Assembly (NCBI GenBank): GCA_013330825.1
Contig: DUHN01000025.1
Location: 4,565-9,808 of the forward strand
Direction: 5' to 3'
DNA length: 5,244 nucleotides
DNA from: Candidatus Woesearchaeota archaeon
Lineage (GTDB): Archaea; Nanobdellota; Nanobdellia; Woesearchaeales; GW2011-AR4
The translations under genes and the position numbers were made by a program. The notes below the pieces were generated by a model. That model did no database searches. It was given only the letters and a program-made list of their open reading frames with translations, and was not told where the DNA came from. Positions 1 through 4,971 of this stretch are shown one piece after another (position 1 is the stretch's first letter; each line of letters begins with the position of its first letter).

Positions 1-938
1 ATCTGGAGCGCGGGGATGCTGTTCGCCGTTGCATTCTCGGACAGCTTGAGGATGTGGTTTGAGAGGAAGGAATTGGTCTGCTGCGCCTCCTTCGCGATCT
101 TGATGAGGCCGCGGTAGATGGCTGTCGAGGAGCCTTTCATGATGCCGTTCACCGAGATGTCGTTGGTGGTGCCGGTGGTGAGATGGTACGCGTTGGTCGT
201 CGCGTCGATGTGCTCCTTTCCCCTGCCGATGAAGACGCCGTTGCTTGTGGATGCGCTCCCGATGCCTGTGAAGAGGGTGTCTATGCGCAGCCGGTTCAAT
301 GCGCCGCTGAAGCAGCCCCAGTTCCAGTTGATTGCAGCGTGCTCCCCCGCATCCCCGATGATGGTGGTGAAGGCGTTGGCCTTCTCCCGCAGCGAAGAGA
401 GATGGTGGAAATGGAGCGTCCCTCCCTCCCTGACAAACACCTCGGTCACGCAGCTCGCCATAGTCTCGTTTTCTGCCCCTGCCGCGGCAGAGAATTCTTC
501 CATGTAGGATGCTTCCGCCCCCTCATCCACGATGATGATGCTGTGGAGGGAAACGCTTTTGCCGCAGGAAACGGCGGCAGAGAGCGGGGCTTCCAGCTTC
601 GCGCCTTTGGGCACATAGAGGAAGATGCCGTCCTTCCACGTCGCCGCGTTCAGCGCGTTGAGCTTGTCGAGCTTCACGTTCTTCAGGTAATGCTGCGCGA
701 GCATGCCGGCATGCTGCTCCAGGGCCGTGCCCATGCTGCAGAAGAGTACCCCTTTCCGCCGCATTTCCCCGGACAGCCCGGACAGGGCAATGCCCGGGGC
801 GGAGAACGGCAGGAATTTGCCTATGTCGAACCTGTCGATGCGCGTGTGCCGCCACTCCTCCTGCCTCTCGTGCGGCATGGGGAGCTGCTCGTAGAGCGCC
901 ATCGCCTCCGTTTGCCTTTGCCCGATTGCCATCTCCAT
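1..938 (-). CDS. sufD: SufD, Fe-S cluster assembly scaffold subunit (3' end cut by window edge)
   Basis: This is the SufD subunit of the SUF machinery, which with SufB and the ATPase SufC forms the cytoplasmic SufBCD complex that assembles Fe-S clusters. About 312 residues are visible. Residues 24-38 (ERQEEWRHTRIDRFD) match the SufD N-terminal HEEW-type motif. Residues 103-119 (DGIFLYVPKGAKLEAPL) begin the beta-helix core. Residues 274-311, with YRGLIKI, QQTNSFLSNHILKLS and ASIPALQ-like segments, are the hallmark SufB/SufD C-terminal region. The window ends just before the conserved Cys/His segment and terminal helices. The ATG at 938 is preceded by GGAG at a 10-nt spacing. A second ATG at 932 is possible, with AAGG upstream of it. 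The gene follows sufB by 52 nt on the same strand and is probably cotranscribed. It lacks the Cys of the SufB EGCTAP motif, which supports SufD over a second SufB. Confidence 0.93.
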   Translation of the reverse strand, partial: MEMAIGQRQTEAMALYEQLPMPHERQEEWRHTRIDRFDIGKFLPFSAPGIALSGLSGEMRRKGVLFCSMGTALEQHAGMLAQHYLKNVKLDKLNALNAATWKDGIFLYVPKGAKLEAPLSAAVSCGKSVSLHSIIIVDEGAEASYMEEFSAAAGAENETMASCVTEVFVREGGTLHFHHLSSLREKANAFTTIIGDAGEHAAINWNWGCFSGALNRLRIDTLFTGIGSASTSNGVFIGRGKEHIDATTNAYHLTTGTTNDISVNGIMKGSSTAIYRGLIKIAKEAQQTNSFLSNHILKLSENATANSIPALQ

Positions 939-948
939 ATCCTTGATT

Positions 949-952
949 CTCC
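949..952 (-). promoter_or_regulatory. Shine-Dalgarno-like GGAG before sufD
   Basis: The minus strand reads GGAG, then 10 nt, then the ATG at 938. A second purine patch, AAGGAT, sits directly before the ATG and would serve the alternative ATG at 932. An internal ribosome site is expected for a second cistron in a sufB-sufD transcript. Confidence 0.5.
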
Positions 953-990
953 AACGTATACGCGGATGATAATGCCCGACAGAATCTTCC

Positions 991-2394
991 TTAGCCGACA
1001 GAGCCTTCCATGCTCAAAGCGATGAGCCGGTTGAGCTCCACCGCGTACTCGACGGGCAGTTCCTTCGTGAAGGGCTCGATGAACCCCGAGACGATCATGG
1101 TCATGGCCTGCTCCTCGCCAAGACCGCGGCTCATGAGGTAGAAGAGCTGCTCTTCCGAGACCTTGCCGACAGAGGCCTCGTGGCCGATGGAGACCTTCTT
1201 CTCGTTGATCTCCATGTACGGGACGGTGTCCGATGCCGACTGGGGGTCGAGGATGAGCGCGTCGCACGCGACATTGGTCTTGACATGGTGCGCCCCCTTG
1301 AGCACCTTGAGCAGCCCGCGGTAGGTGGTCTTGCCGCCGCCCTTGGAGACGGACTTGTTGACGATCCGCGAGGTGGTGTGGGGAGCGACGTGGACGATCT
1401 TCGCCCCGGCATCGAGAATCTGGCCCTTGCCGGCGAAGGCCACGCTCAGCACATCCCCTCTCGCTCCCTCTCCCAGCAGGAAGACCGCAGGATATTTCAT
1501 GGTGACCTTGCTGCCGAGGTTGCCGTCCACCCATTCCACCGTGGCGTTCCTGTATGCGAACGCCCTTTTGGTGACGAGGTTGTAGACGTTGTTGCTCCAG
1601 TTCTGGATCGTGGTGTAGCGGATCTTGCTGCCCTCCAGGGCAATGAGCTCCACGACGGCAGCGTGCAGGGAATCGGAGGAATAGACGGGCGCGGTGCACC
1701 CCTCGATATAGTGCACGGACGCGCCCGGCTCGGTGACAATGAGTGTTCTCTCGAATTGCCCCATGTTCTTGGCGTTGATGCGGAAGTACGCCTGCAGGGG
1801 GAGCTGGACATGGACGCCTTTCGGGACATAGACGAAGCTGCCTCCTGACCACACCGCGCTGTTCAGGGCCGAGAACTTGTTGTCCTCCGGCGGGATCACC
1901 GTGCCGAAGTATCTCTTCACGGTTTCCGGGTGTTCCCTGACGGCGGAATCCATGTCGAGGAAGATGACGCCCTGCTTCCCGAGATCGTCGCGGATCTTGT
2001 GGTAGATGACCTCGGAATCGTACTGCGCCCCGACGCCGCCGAGGAACTTCCGCTCCGCCTCGGGGATGCCGAGCTTGTCGAAGGTGTTCTTGATGTATTC
2101 CGGGACATCTTCCCAGGTGTCGCCCTGCCTGTCCGTCGGCTTGAGATAGTAGAAGATGTTGTTGAAGTCGATCGTGCTGAGGTCCGTGCCCCACACCGGC
2201 ATCGGCCTCTTCATGAAATGCTTCAGGCTCCTGAGGCGGAAGTCCAGCATCCACTGCGGCTCGCCCTTGATCTTGGAGATCTCCCTGACGATGTCCTCGC
2301 TCAGCCCCCTCTTCGACTTGAAGACATACTGCTCCGGGTCATGGAACGCGTACTTGCTGTAGTCCTTCTCCAATGATTGCGCTTGTGTCGCCAT
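991..2394 (-). CDS. sufB: SufB, Fe-S cluster assembly scaffold protein
   Basis: SufB is the core scaffold of the SufBCD Fe-S assembly complex; it receives sulfur and builds the nascent cluster at the SufB-SufD interface. The 467-residue length is normal for the family and the protein is intact. It starts with the usual SufB N-terminus ([20 protein letters not shown], residues 11-30). The beta-helix core spans about residues 140-400. Cys233 lies in IEGCTAP, equivalent to E. coli Cys254. Cys377 lies in NVACDAL, equivalent to Cys405. His405-Glu406 in [18 protein letters not shown] matches the conserved His/Glu pair. The C-terminus has the usual [10 protein letters not shown] and [14 protein letters not shown] helices. 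The start at 2394 is the only reasonable one, since the next Met is residue 49. No Shine-Dalgarno or TATA box is seen close to it, so transcription must start further upstream or come from the regulator gene. sufD follows. sufC is not adjacent on the upstream side. Confidence 0.97.
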   Translation of the reverse strand: MATQAQSLEKDYSKYAFHDPEQYVFKSKRGLSEDIVREISKIKGEPQWMLDFRLRSLKHFMKRPMPVWGTDLSTIDFNNIFYYLKPTDRQGDTWEDVPEYIKNTFDKLGIPEAERKFLGGVGAQYDSEVIYHKIRDDLGKQGVIFLDMDSAVREHPETVKRYFGTVIPPEDNKFSALNSAVWSGGSFVYVPKGVHVQLPLQAYFRINAKNMGQFERTLIVTEPGASVHYIEGCTAPVYSSDSLHAAVVELIALEGSKIRYTTIQNWSNNVYNLVTKRAFAYRNATVEWVDGNLGSKVTMKYPAVFLLGEGARGDVLSVAFAGKGQILDAGAKIVHVAPHTTSRIVNKSVSKGGGKTTYRGLLKVLKGAHHVKTNVACDALILDPQSASDTVPYMEINEKKVSIGHEASVGKVSEEQLFYLMSRGLGEEQAMTMIVSGFIEPFTKELPVEYAVELNRLIALSMEGSVG

Positions 2395-2530
2395 TTTCGA
2401 GTTTTAGTGTTCTCTTTGTCTTTTCTTTGTTGATTGTTTTTCTCTGATGCTTCCTGATTTTTCTAATGAGCCGTTGGTATTGGCAGGGGCGGTGCGACTG
2501 TTGGGGGAAAATTTGTTTAAAATGTGATTC
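2395..2530 (-). other. 136-nt intergenic leader between regulator gene and sufB
   Basis: Read on the minus strand, the 40 nt before the sufB ATG are rich in A and G and nearly free of U, with no TATA box at the leaderless distance and no Shine-Dalgarno motif. The only TATA-like string, TTTTAAAC (about 2515-2522), lies just after the regulator stop codon and would give a leader of roughly 100 nt. No strong hairpin or known riboswitch core was recognised. Either sufB has a long unstructured leader or it is read through from the regulator gene. Confidence 0.4.
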
Positions 2531-2938
2531 TTATGACTTGATATTCTTGATCTGGACCAATTCCTTGTCATCGAAGCAGATGGTGCAGCTGTCCAGCCCT
2601 TTCGATTTCCTGCGGTGCATGTCGCAGAGGATCTGCTTGACGTTCGTCAGCCGGCAGATGCGGTAGATCTCCGCCACCACCCCGCTCCTGCTGCCTTTTT
2701 CCCTGATGATGGTGTCCGCGGACTCCCTGACCTCGTCCATGACGCTCTCGGAGAACACCACTTCCGAGCCGCGCTTGCCGTGCGCGTACTGCGAGATGGC
2801 CGCTTCCGTCAGCCCCAAAAGCCTGGCTGCCTGCTTCTGCGAGACGCCCTTCTCCTCGACCAGCACGTGGGCCAGCTTCCCCCGTATCGCGGGGATGATA
2901 TAGCGCACTTCTATCTCCTGCGGCAGCACGTCGTCCAT
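2531..2938 (-). CDS. HTH transcriptional regulator (COG2522-like) with four C-terminal cysteines
   Basis: This 135-residue protein is a predicted DNA-binding regulator. The N-terminus (residues 7-27, with EVRYIIPAIRGKLAHVL) and the following HTH resemble the archaeal COG2522 family. The HTH spans about residues 31-57: SQKQAARLLG is the first helix and TEAAISQYAHGKRG the recognition helix. The C-terminal half carries Cys95, Cys105, Cys118 and Cys121 (C-x9-C-x12-C-x2-C, with a His at 108). This could hold an Fe-S cluster or zinc. The start at 2938 fits a TATA box about 27 bp upstream, which implies a leaderless message. An 18-bp palindrome lies directly against the ATG and suggests autoregulation. 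sufB and sufD follow on the same strand after 136 nt, so control of Fe-S assembly is a reasonable inference. The family call is fairly sure; the ligand and target are not shown by the sequence. Confidence 0.85.
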   Translation of the reverse strand: MDDVLPQEIEVRYIIPAIRGKLAHVLVEEKGVSQKQAARLLGLTEAAISQYAHGKRGSEVVFSESVMDEVRESADTIIREKGSRSGVVAEIYRICRLTNVKQILCDMHRRKSKGLDSCTICFDDKELVQIKNIKS

Positions 2939-2956
2939 ACTTAACGATTGTTAAGT
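2939..2956. promoter_or_regulatory. 18-bp palindromic operator candidate at the regulator start
   Basis: The plus strand reads ACTTAAC-GATT-GTTAAGT, with perfect 7-bp arms and a 4-bp spacer. It ends on the base next to the ATG of the HTH gene. It also covers the transcription start expected from the TATA box at 2961-2970. A dimeric HTH protein bound here would block RNA polymerase, as archaeal autorepressors commonly do. Confidence 0.6.
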
Positions 2957-2960
2957 CGGG

Positions 2961-2970
2961 ATATTTAAAG
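2961..2970 (-). promoter_or_regulatory. TATA box of the HTH regulator gene
   Basis: The minus strand reads CTTTAAATAT, close to the archaeal TATA consensus. Its centre is about 27 bp from the ATG at 2938, so the start of transcription should fall at or within a few bases of the start codon (leaderless mRNA). Confidence 0.65.
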
Positions 2971-2996
2971 GTTGCGGAAGGGAGCATTATGCACAA

Positions 2997-3012
2997 AAAT
3001 GTCGCGACATTT
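2997..3012 (-). terminator. 16-bp palindrome followed by T tract (possible terminator)
   Basis: AAATGTCG-CGACATTT is a perfect palindrome. On the minus strand it runs into TTTTT (2999-2995), a hairpin-plus-T-tract arrangement downstream of the lipoprotein gene. Because it also lies about 30 bp upstream of the regulator's TATA box, it could instead be a protein-binding site. Confidence 0.4.
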
Positions 3013-3017
3013 CTGGC

Positions 3018-3048
3018 ATCCTAAAAATCCGCCGCGGATTTTTAGGAT
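3018..3048 (-). terminator. Perfect 14-bp hairpin directly after the lipoprotein stop codon
   Basis: The arms ATCCTAAAAATCCG (3018-3031) and CGGATTTTTAGGAT (3035-3048) are perfectly complementary with a 3-nt loop. The hairpin touches the TAA stop of the lipoprotein gene (3049-3051). It has no T tract of its own. It probably protects the mRNA 3' end or helps termination together with the palindrome at 2997-3012. Confidence 0.55.
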
Positions 3049-3594
3049 TTACCCGAATTTTGACAAGATCCGCCGCCCTATTTTTGCAATATACTCTCCA
3101 GCTTCCTTGGTTCCTTTAGAAGTAATGTGGATGAGGTATTCATCTTTGCCAATCCAAAGGTGATAATAGTAGACAGTTGATTCATTGTTGACATAAAGTC
3201 TGCTCAAATCCCCATAATCATTCTCACTTATAAGCCCTTCGAAACCGCGTAAGTGCAGGGACGAATACTGGTATGTGCCATTTCGGTCTTCTACATTTGT
3301 AAATTTCTGCAATTCAAGCACTACTTGGGTATCATTCAAGCTGTTGATGGTGTAGTTACAGAAGCTATATTGCGCCAGCGGGGAATAGCCATTAGTTTGA
3401 TATTCCTCTGTTTGGCAATCAGTTCCATCGCTCGTCATTCCAAGTTGCTGAAGGTCTTGTTCATTAAGCACCAGCTCCTGGGTTCCTGATATTTTATGGG
3501 TGGTCTTTATTGTCGGCCCTGATGGTGGGTCTTGCACTGTTGAGCATCCTCCGATAAGTATCAGGAGAATTGCTAAAATTATGGGCAGTTTCAT
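3049..3594 (-). CDS. Small predicted lipoprotein, function unknown
   Basis: This 181-residue protein has a signal peptide with a Lys near the start, a hydrophobic core (residues 4-14) and a lipobox ending LIGGC, so Cys17 is the predicted lipidated residue. The mature part would face outside the cell. It has two further cysteines (60 and 79) that could form a disulfide. Four N-glycosylation sequons are present (N80-Y-T, N87-D-T, N105-G-T, N137-E-S). The C-terminal part (about 143-181, YYYHLWIGKDEYLIHITS to the end) looks like an alpha/beta segment. No enzyme motif was seen and I do not recognise a named family. The start at 3594 is supported by AAGGTGAT just upstream. GC content is much lower than in sufB: one 60-base stretch (3181-3240) has 22 G/C. 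Two palindromes follow the stop codon, and the gene diverges from the orphan gene starting at 3764. Confidence 0.8.
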   Translation of the reverse strand: MKLPIILAILLILIGGCSTVQDPPSGPTIKTTHKISGTQELVLNEQDLQQLGMTSDGTDCQTEEYQTNGYSPLAQYSFCNYTINSLNDTQVVLELQKFTNVEDRNGTYQYSSLHLRGFEGLISENDYGDLSRLYVNNESTVYYYHLWIGKDEYLIHITSKGTKEAGEYIAKIGRRILSKFG

Positions 3595-3597
3595 GGT

Positions 3598-3605
3598 ATC
3601 ACCTT
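3598..3605 (-). promoter_or_regulatory. Shine-Dalgarno AAGGTGAT of the lipoprotein gene
   Basis: The minus strand reads AAGGTGAT, then ACC, then ATG. This matches the archaeal GGAGGTGATC ribosome-binding consensus well and fixes the start at 3594. It contrasts with the apparently leaderless genes nearby. Confidence 0.65.
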
Positions 3606-3623
3606 CATTTCAGAAAGAGGTTA

Positions 3624-3634
3624 TTATTTTTAAG
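3624..3634 (-). promoter_or_regulatory. TATA-like box of the lipoprotein gene
   Basis: The minus strand reads CTTAAAAATAA, centred about 35 bp before the ATG. A start of transcription about 25 bp downstream would leave a short leader that just includes the AAGGTGAT ribosome site. Confidence 0.5.
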
Positions 3635-3692
3635 CATTCTCAAAAAAGGGTGCCAGCTGGAATTGACTTGGGTAAATGTGCGGAAATCGTTC

Positions 3693-3723
3693 TTGCACAA
3701 AAAGAGGGCTAGTTATTGTGCAA
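3693..3723. promoter_or_regulatory. Inverted repeat TTGCACAA-N15-TTGTGCAA in divergent promoter region
   Basis: Two perfect 8-bp complementary arms (3693-3700 and 3716-3723) are separated by 15 bp. The repeat ends about 7 bp before the TATA box of the plus-strand gene at 3764. This placement would suit an activator or repressor site. No regulator in the window can be tied to it. Confidence 0.4.
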
Positions 3724-3730
3724 AGCCGCA

Positions 3731-3741
3731 ATATTTTTAAG
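3731..3741 (+). promoter_or_regulatory. TATA box of the orphan plus-strand gene
   Basis: ATATTTTTAAG is centred 28 bp before the ATG at 3764, which predicts a leaderless transcript. It argues against the longer in-frame start at 3716, because that start would place the promoter inside the coding region. Confidence 0.55.
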
Positions 3742-3763
3742 ATTCCCTCTACTACCTCGTTTC

Positions 3764-4186
3764 ATGGGAACAACCGTAGAGCTGTATACAGACAGCACAT
3801 TATCCACATTGTGCATGGTGCCTGCTTTTATGACGGGCTCATTGCATAAAGTGAAGCCTATCAGTGTTCCTCAAGGGTATAAGGGGGCAATAATGGAGCG
3901 CTATGTTGTTCCGGCAGAGATGGAATCATCGCTTGATATTCCCGTTGGATATGCGGGGATGTTCAATAGGGTGCTCCAAGCTCCAACCGGCAGGGCGGGG
4001 TATGAGGCATTATATGGAAGCAGAGCGTGCGATATGATTTTTCCCTTAACAAAGGCAATCAACGCTTTGGGCACTAAGAAATCCGGCAATATCTACGCAC
4101 CAAACGAGGGCGAGGCAAGGGAAATGCTGGAGACATTGTTGGGCTGGGCCCTGATACGGAGAGAAGGAATATTTCATTATTTCTAA
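3764..4186 (+). CDS. Hypothetical protein, 140 residues, no recognised family
   Basis: I do not recognise this protein. From the ATG at 3764 it has 140 residues. There is no signal peptide or clear membrane helix, so it is probably cytoplasmic. Notable segments are LHKVKPISVPQGYKGAIMERYVVP (about 27-50, quoted only as landmarks), a Gly/Arg-rich APTGRAGYEALYGSR (73-87), and a C-terminal helix around residues 116-130 (GEAREMLETLLGWAL). Two cysteines (17 and 89) do not form a motif. An in-frame ATG at 3716 would add 16 residues, but the TATA box lies between the two starts, so 3764 is preferred. It is the only plus-strand gene. It ends 13 bp from the convergent aIF1A stop and has lower GC (26 of 60 in 4021-4080) than aIF1A. 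The natural-looking protein composition and promoter support a real gene. Confidence 0.65.
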   Translation: MGTTVELYTDSTLSTLCMVPAFMTGSLHKVKPISVPQGYKGAIMERYVVPAEMESSLDIPVGYAGMFNRVLQAPTGRAGYEALYGSRACDMIFPLTKAINALGTKKSGNIYAPNEGEAREMLETLLGWALIRREGIFHYF

Positions 4187-4199
4187 ATGGGAGAAAGTT

Positions 4200-4544
4200 C
4201 TAAAACCCGTCCACGTCCTCCAGCCTCTTGAGCAGCCCCCTCCTGCGCAGGTAGCTCGCCTGGGTAGGGGTGTACTTGTAGATTAGGTCGCCCTTCTCAT
4301 CGCCGGAAAATTCCCACGGCTCCACGATGACGACATCGTTCTCCCTCACCCAGAGGCGCCGCTTCAGCCGCCCGGGAATCCTGCAGATGCGCGTCTTGCC
4401 ATCGAGGCAGCGCACCCTCGTCCTGCTGCCGCCCAATCGCTGCTCAAGGATGCCGAAGGTCTCGCTGCCGCGGGGCAGCTTGATGCGGGAAATCTCCTCC
4501 TGCTCCTTCTGCTGCCGCTCGAACTCCTCCTTCTTCGTGCTCAT
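4200..4544 (-). CDS. eif1a: Archaeal translation initiation factor 1A (aIF1A)
   Basis: aIF1A binds the small ribosomal subunit near the A site and helps start-site selection and initiator tRNA binding. The 114-residue length is normal for archaea. A charged N-terminal tail rich in Lys, Glu and Gln (residues 1-20) precedes an S1/IF1-type OB fold (about 22-92). Diagnostic segments are LPRGSETFGILEQRLGG (23-39), VRCLDGKTRICRIPGRLKRR (44-63), LWVRENDVVIVEPWEF (64-79) and DLIYKYT (86-92). The C-terminal LRRRGLLKRL helix follows. The start at 4544 fits a TATA box about 27 bp upstream and an almost leaderless message. The gene lies 39 nt downstream of mscL on the same strand but has its own promoter. 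It is convergent with the orphan gene. Confidence 0.97.
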   Translation of the reverse strand: MSTKKEEFERQQKEQEEISRIKLPRGSETFGILEQRLGGSRTRVRCLDGKTRICRIPGRLKRRLWVRENDVVIVEPWEFSGDEKGDLIYKYTPTQASYLRRRGLLKRLEDVDGF

Positions 4545-4566
4545 TCAGGACACGAGCGGATGTTTG

Positions 4567-4576
4567 TTTATATATC
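4567..4576 (-). promoter_or_regulatory. TATA box of aIF1A
   Basis: The minus strand reads GATATATAAA, with the purine-rich AGAAA just upstream as a possible BRE. Its centre is about 27 bp before the ATG at 4544, which predicts leaderless transcription. It sits in the 39-nt gap after the mscL stop codon. Confidence 0.75.
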
Positions 4577-4583
4577 TTTCTGG

Positions 4584-4889
4584 CTATTTCCTGGAGACCT
4601 TCTCCTCGCGCAGCACGAGCTTGGCCACCAGGAACACCACCCATGCGAGGATGAGGAAATTGATCAGCGCGGCCAGGAACGCGCCCCAGCCGATGGTCAC
4701 GGGCCCTATGCTGAATATAGCCGTCTGCCACGCCCCTCCCGGGATGAACGGGGTGATGAGCGGCATGATGATGTTGTCCACCAGCGACTTGATGAGGGTG
4801 GTGGCCGCGATGCCCATGATGAACGCGATCGCCAGCGGCACAATCTTGTATTCCCTGATGAATTCCTTGAACTCGGAAAGAATGGCCAT
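4584..4889 (-). CDS. mscL: Large-conductance mechanosensitive channel, MscL family (short form)
   Basis: MscL is a homopentameric membrane channel that opens under membrane tension and releases solutes during osmotic downshock. The protein has 101 residues against about 136 in E. coli. The N-terminal amphipathic helix (MAILSEFKEF) and TM1 align without gaps to E. coli up to Gly26. VDNIIMPLI (37-45) matches the end of TM1. The extracellular loop (about 48-66) is very short. TM2 (about 67-92, with GAFLAALINFLILAWVVFLVAK) is typical. The protein ends nine residues after TM2, so the cytoplasmic C-terminal helix bundle is missing. At the pore constriction Leu19 is kept, but Val23 is replaced by Phe and Asp18 by Pro. 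The start at 4889 is supported by a TATA box about 33 bp upstream. It shares the strand with aIF1A downstream. Confidence 0.92.
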   Translation of the reverse strand: MAILSEFKEFIREYKIVPLAIAFIMGIAATTLIKSLVDNIIMPLITPFIPGGAWQTAIFSIGPVTIGWGAFLAALINFLILAWVVFLVAKLVLREEKVSRK

Positions 4890-4916
4890 GGTGTCACTAT
4901 CCCTGCTCTTCCTTCC

Positions 4917-4926
4917 GTATATTTAA
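4917..4926 (-). promoter_or_regulatory. TATA box of mscL
   Basis: The minus strand reads TTAAATATAC. It is centred about 33 bp from the ATG at 4889, giving a leader of only about 8 nt. No convincing Shine-Dalgarno is present. Confidence 0.6.
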
Positions 4927-4971
4927 TTGTTCCTAAATTTTTTGGATAATCTTCCAGTACGGAGAACAAAA

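Noticed and set aside
523..954. A 143-codon minus-strand frame beginning near the sufD start
   Set aside because: Shifted frame of sufD; the true frame gives the conserved SufD N-terminal motif and core.
183..1025. A 280-codon antisense frame over sufD
   Set aside because: Antisense shadow of a well-recognised GC-rich gene; no promoter signal and no recognisable domain.
1180..1848. A 222-codon antisense frame over sufB
   Set aside because: Composition mirrors the complementary SufB codons, and nothing supports it as a separate gene.
821..2254. A 477-codon open frame on the minus strand overlapping sufB and sufD
   Set aside because: It is out of frame with the clearly recognised SufB and SufD, rich in Arg, Gly, His and Pro, and has no family resemblance. 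It results from high GC with few stop codons.
2568..2996. A 142-codon minus-strand frame overlapping the HTH gene
   Set aside because: Shifted frame of the regulator. Its start lies upstream of the TATA box, so it would not be transcribed from that promoter.
2997..3048. CRISPR repeat or transposon terminal repeat
   Set aside because: Neither palindrome recurs in the window, there are no regularly spaced copies and no transposase is present.
3716..3763. Longer N-terminus for the orphan gene, starting at 3716
   Set aside because: The extra 16 codons contain the TATA box at 3731-3741, whose position predicts transcription starting at about 3761, next to the ATG at 3764.
4327..4926. A 199-codon plus-strand frame antisense to aIF1A and mscL
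   Set aside because: It covers two recognised minus-strand genes and their promoters and has no family features.
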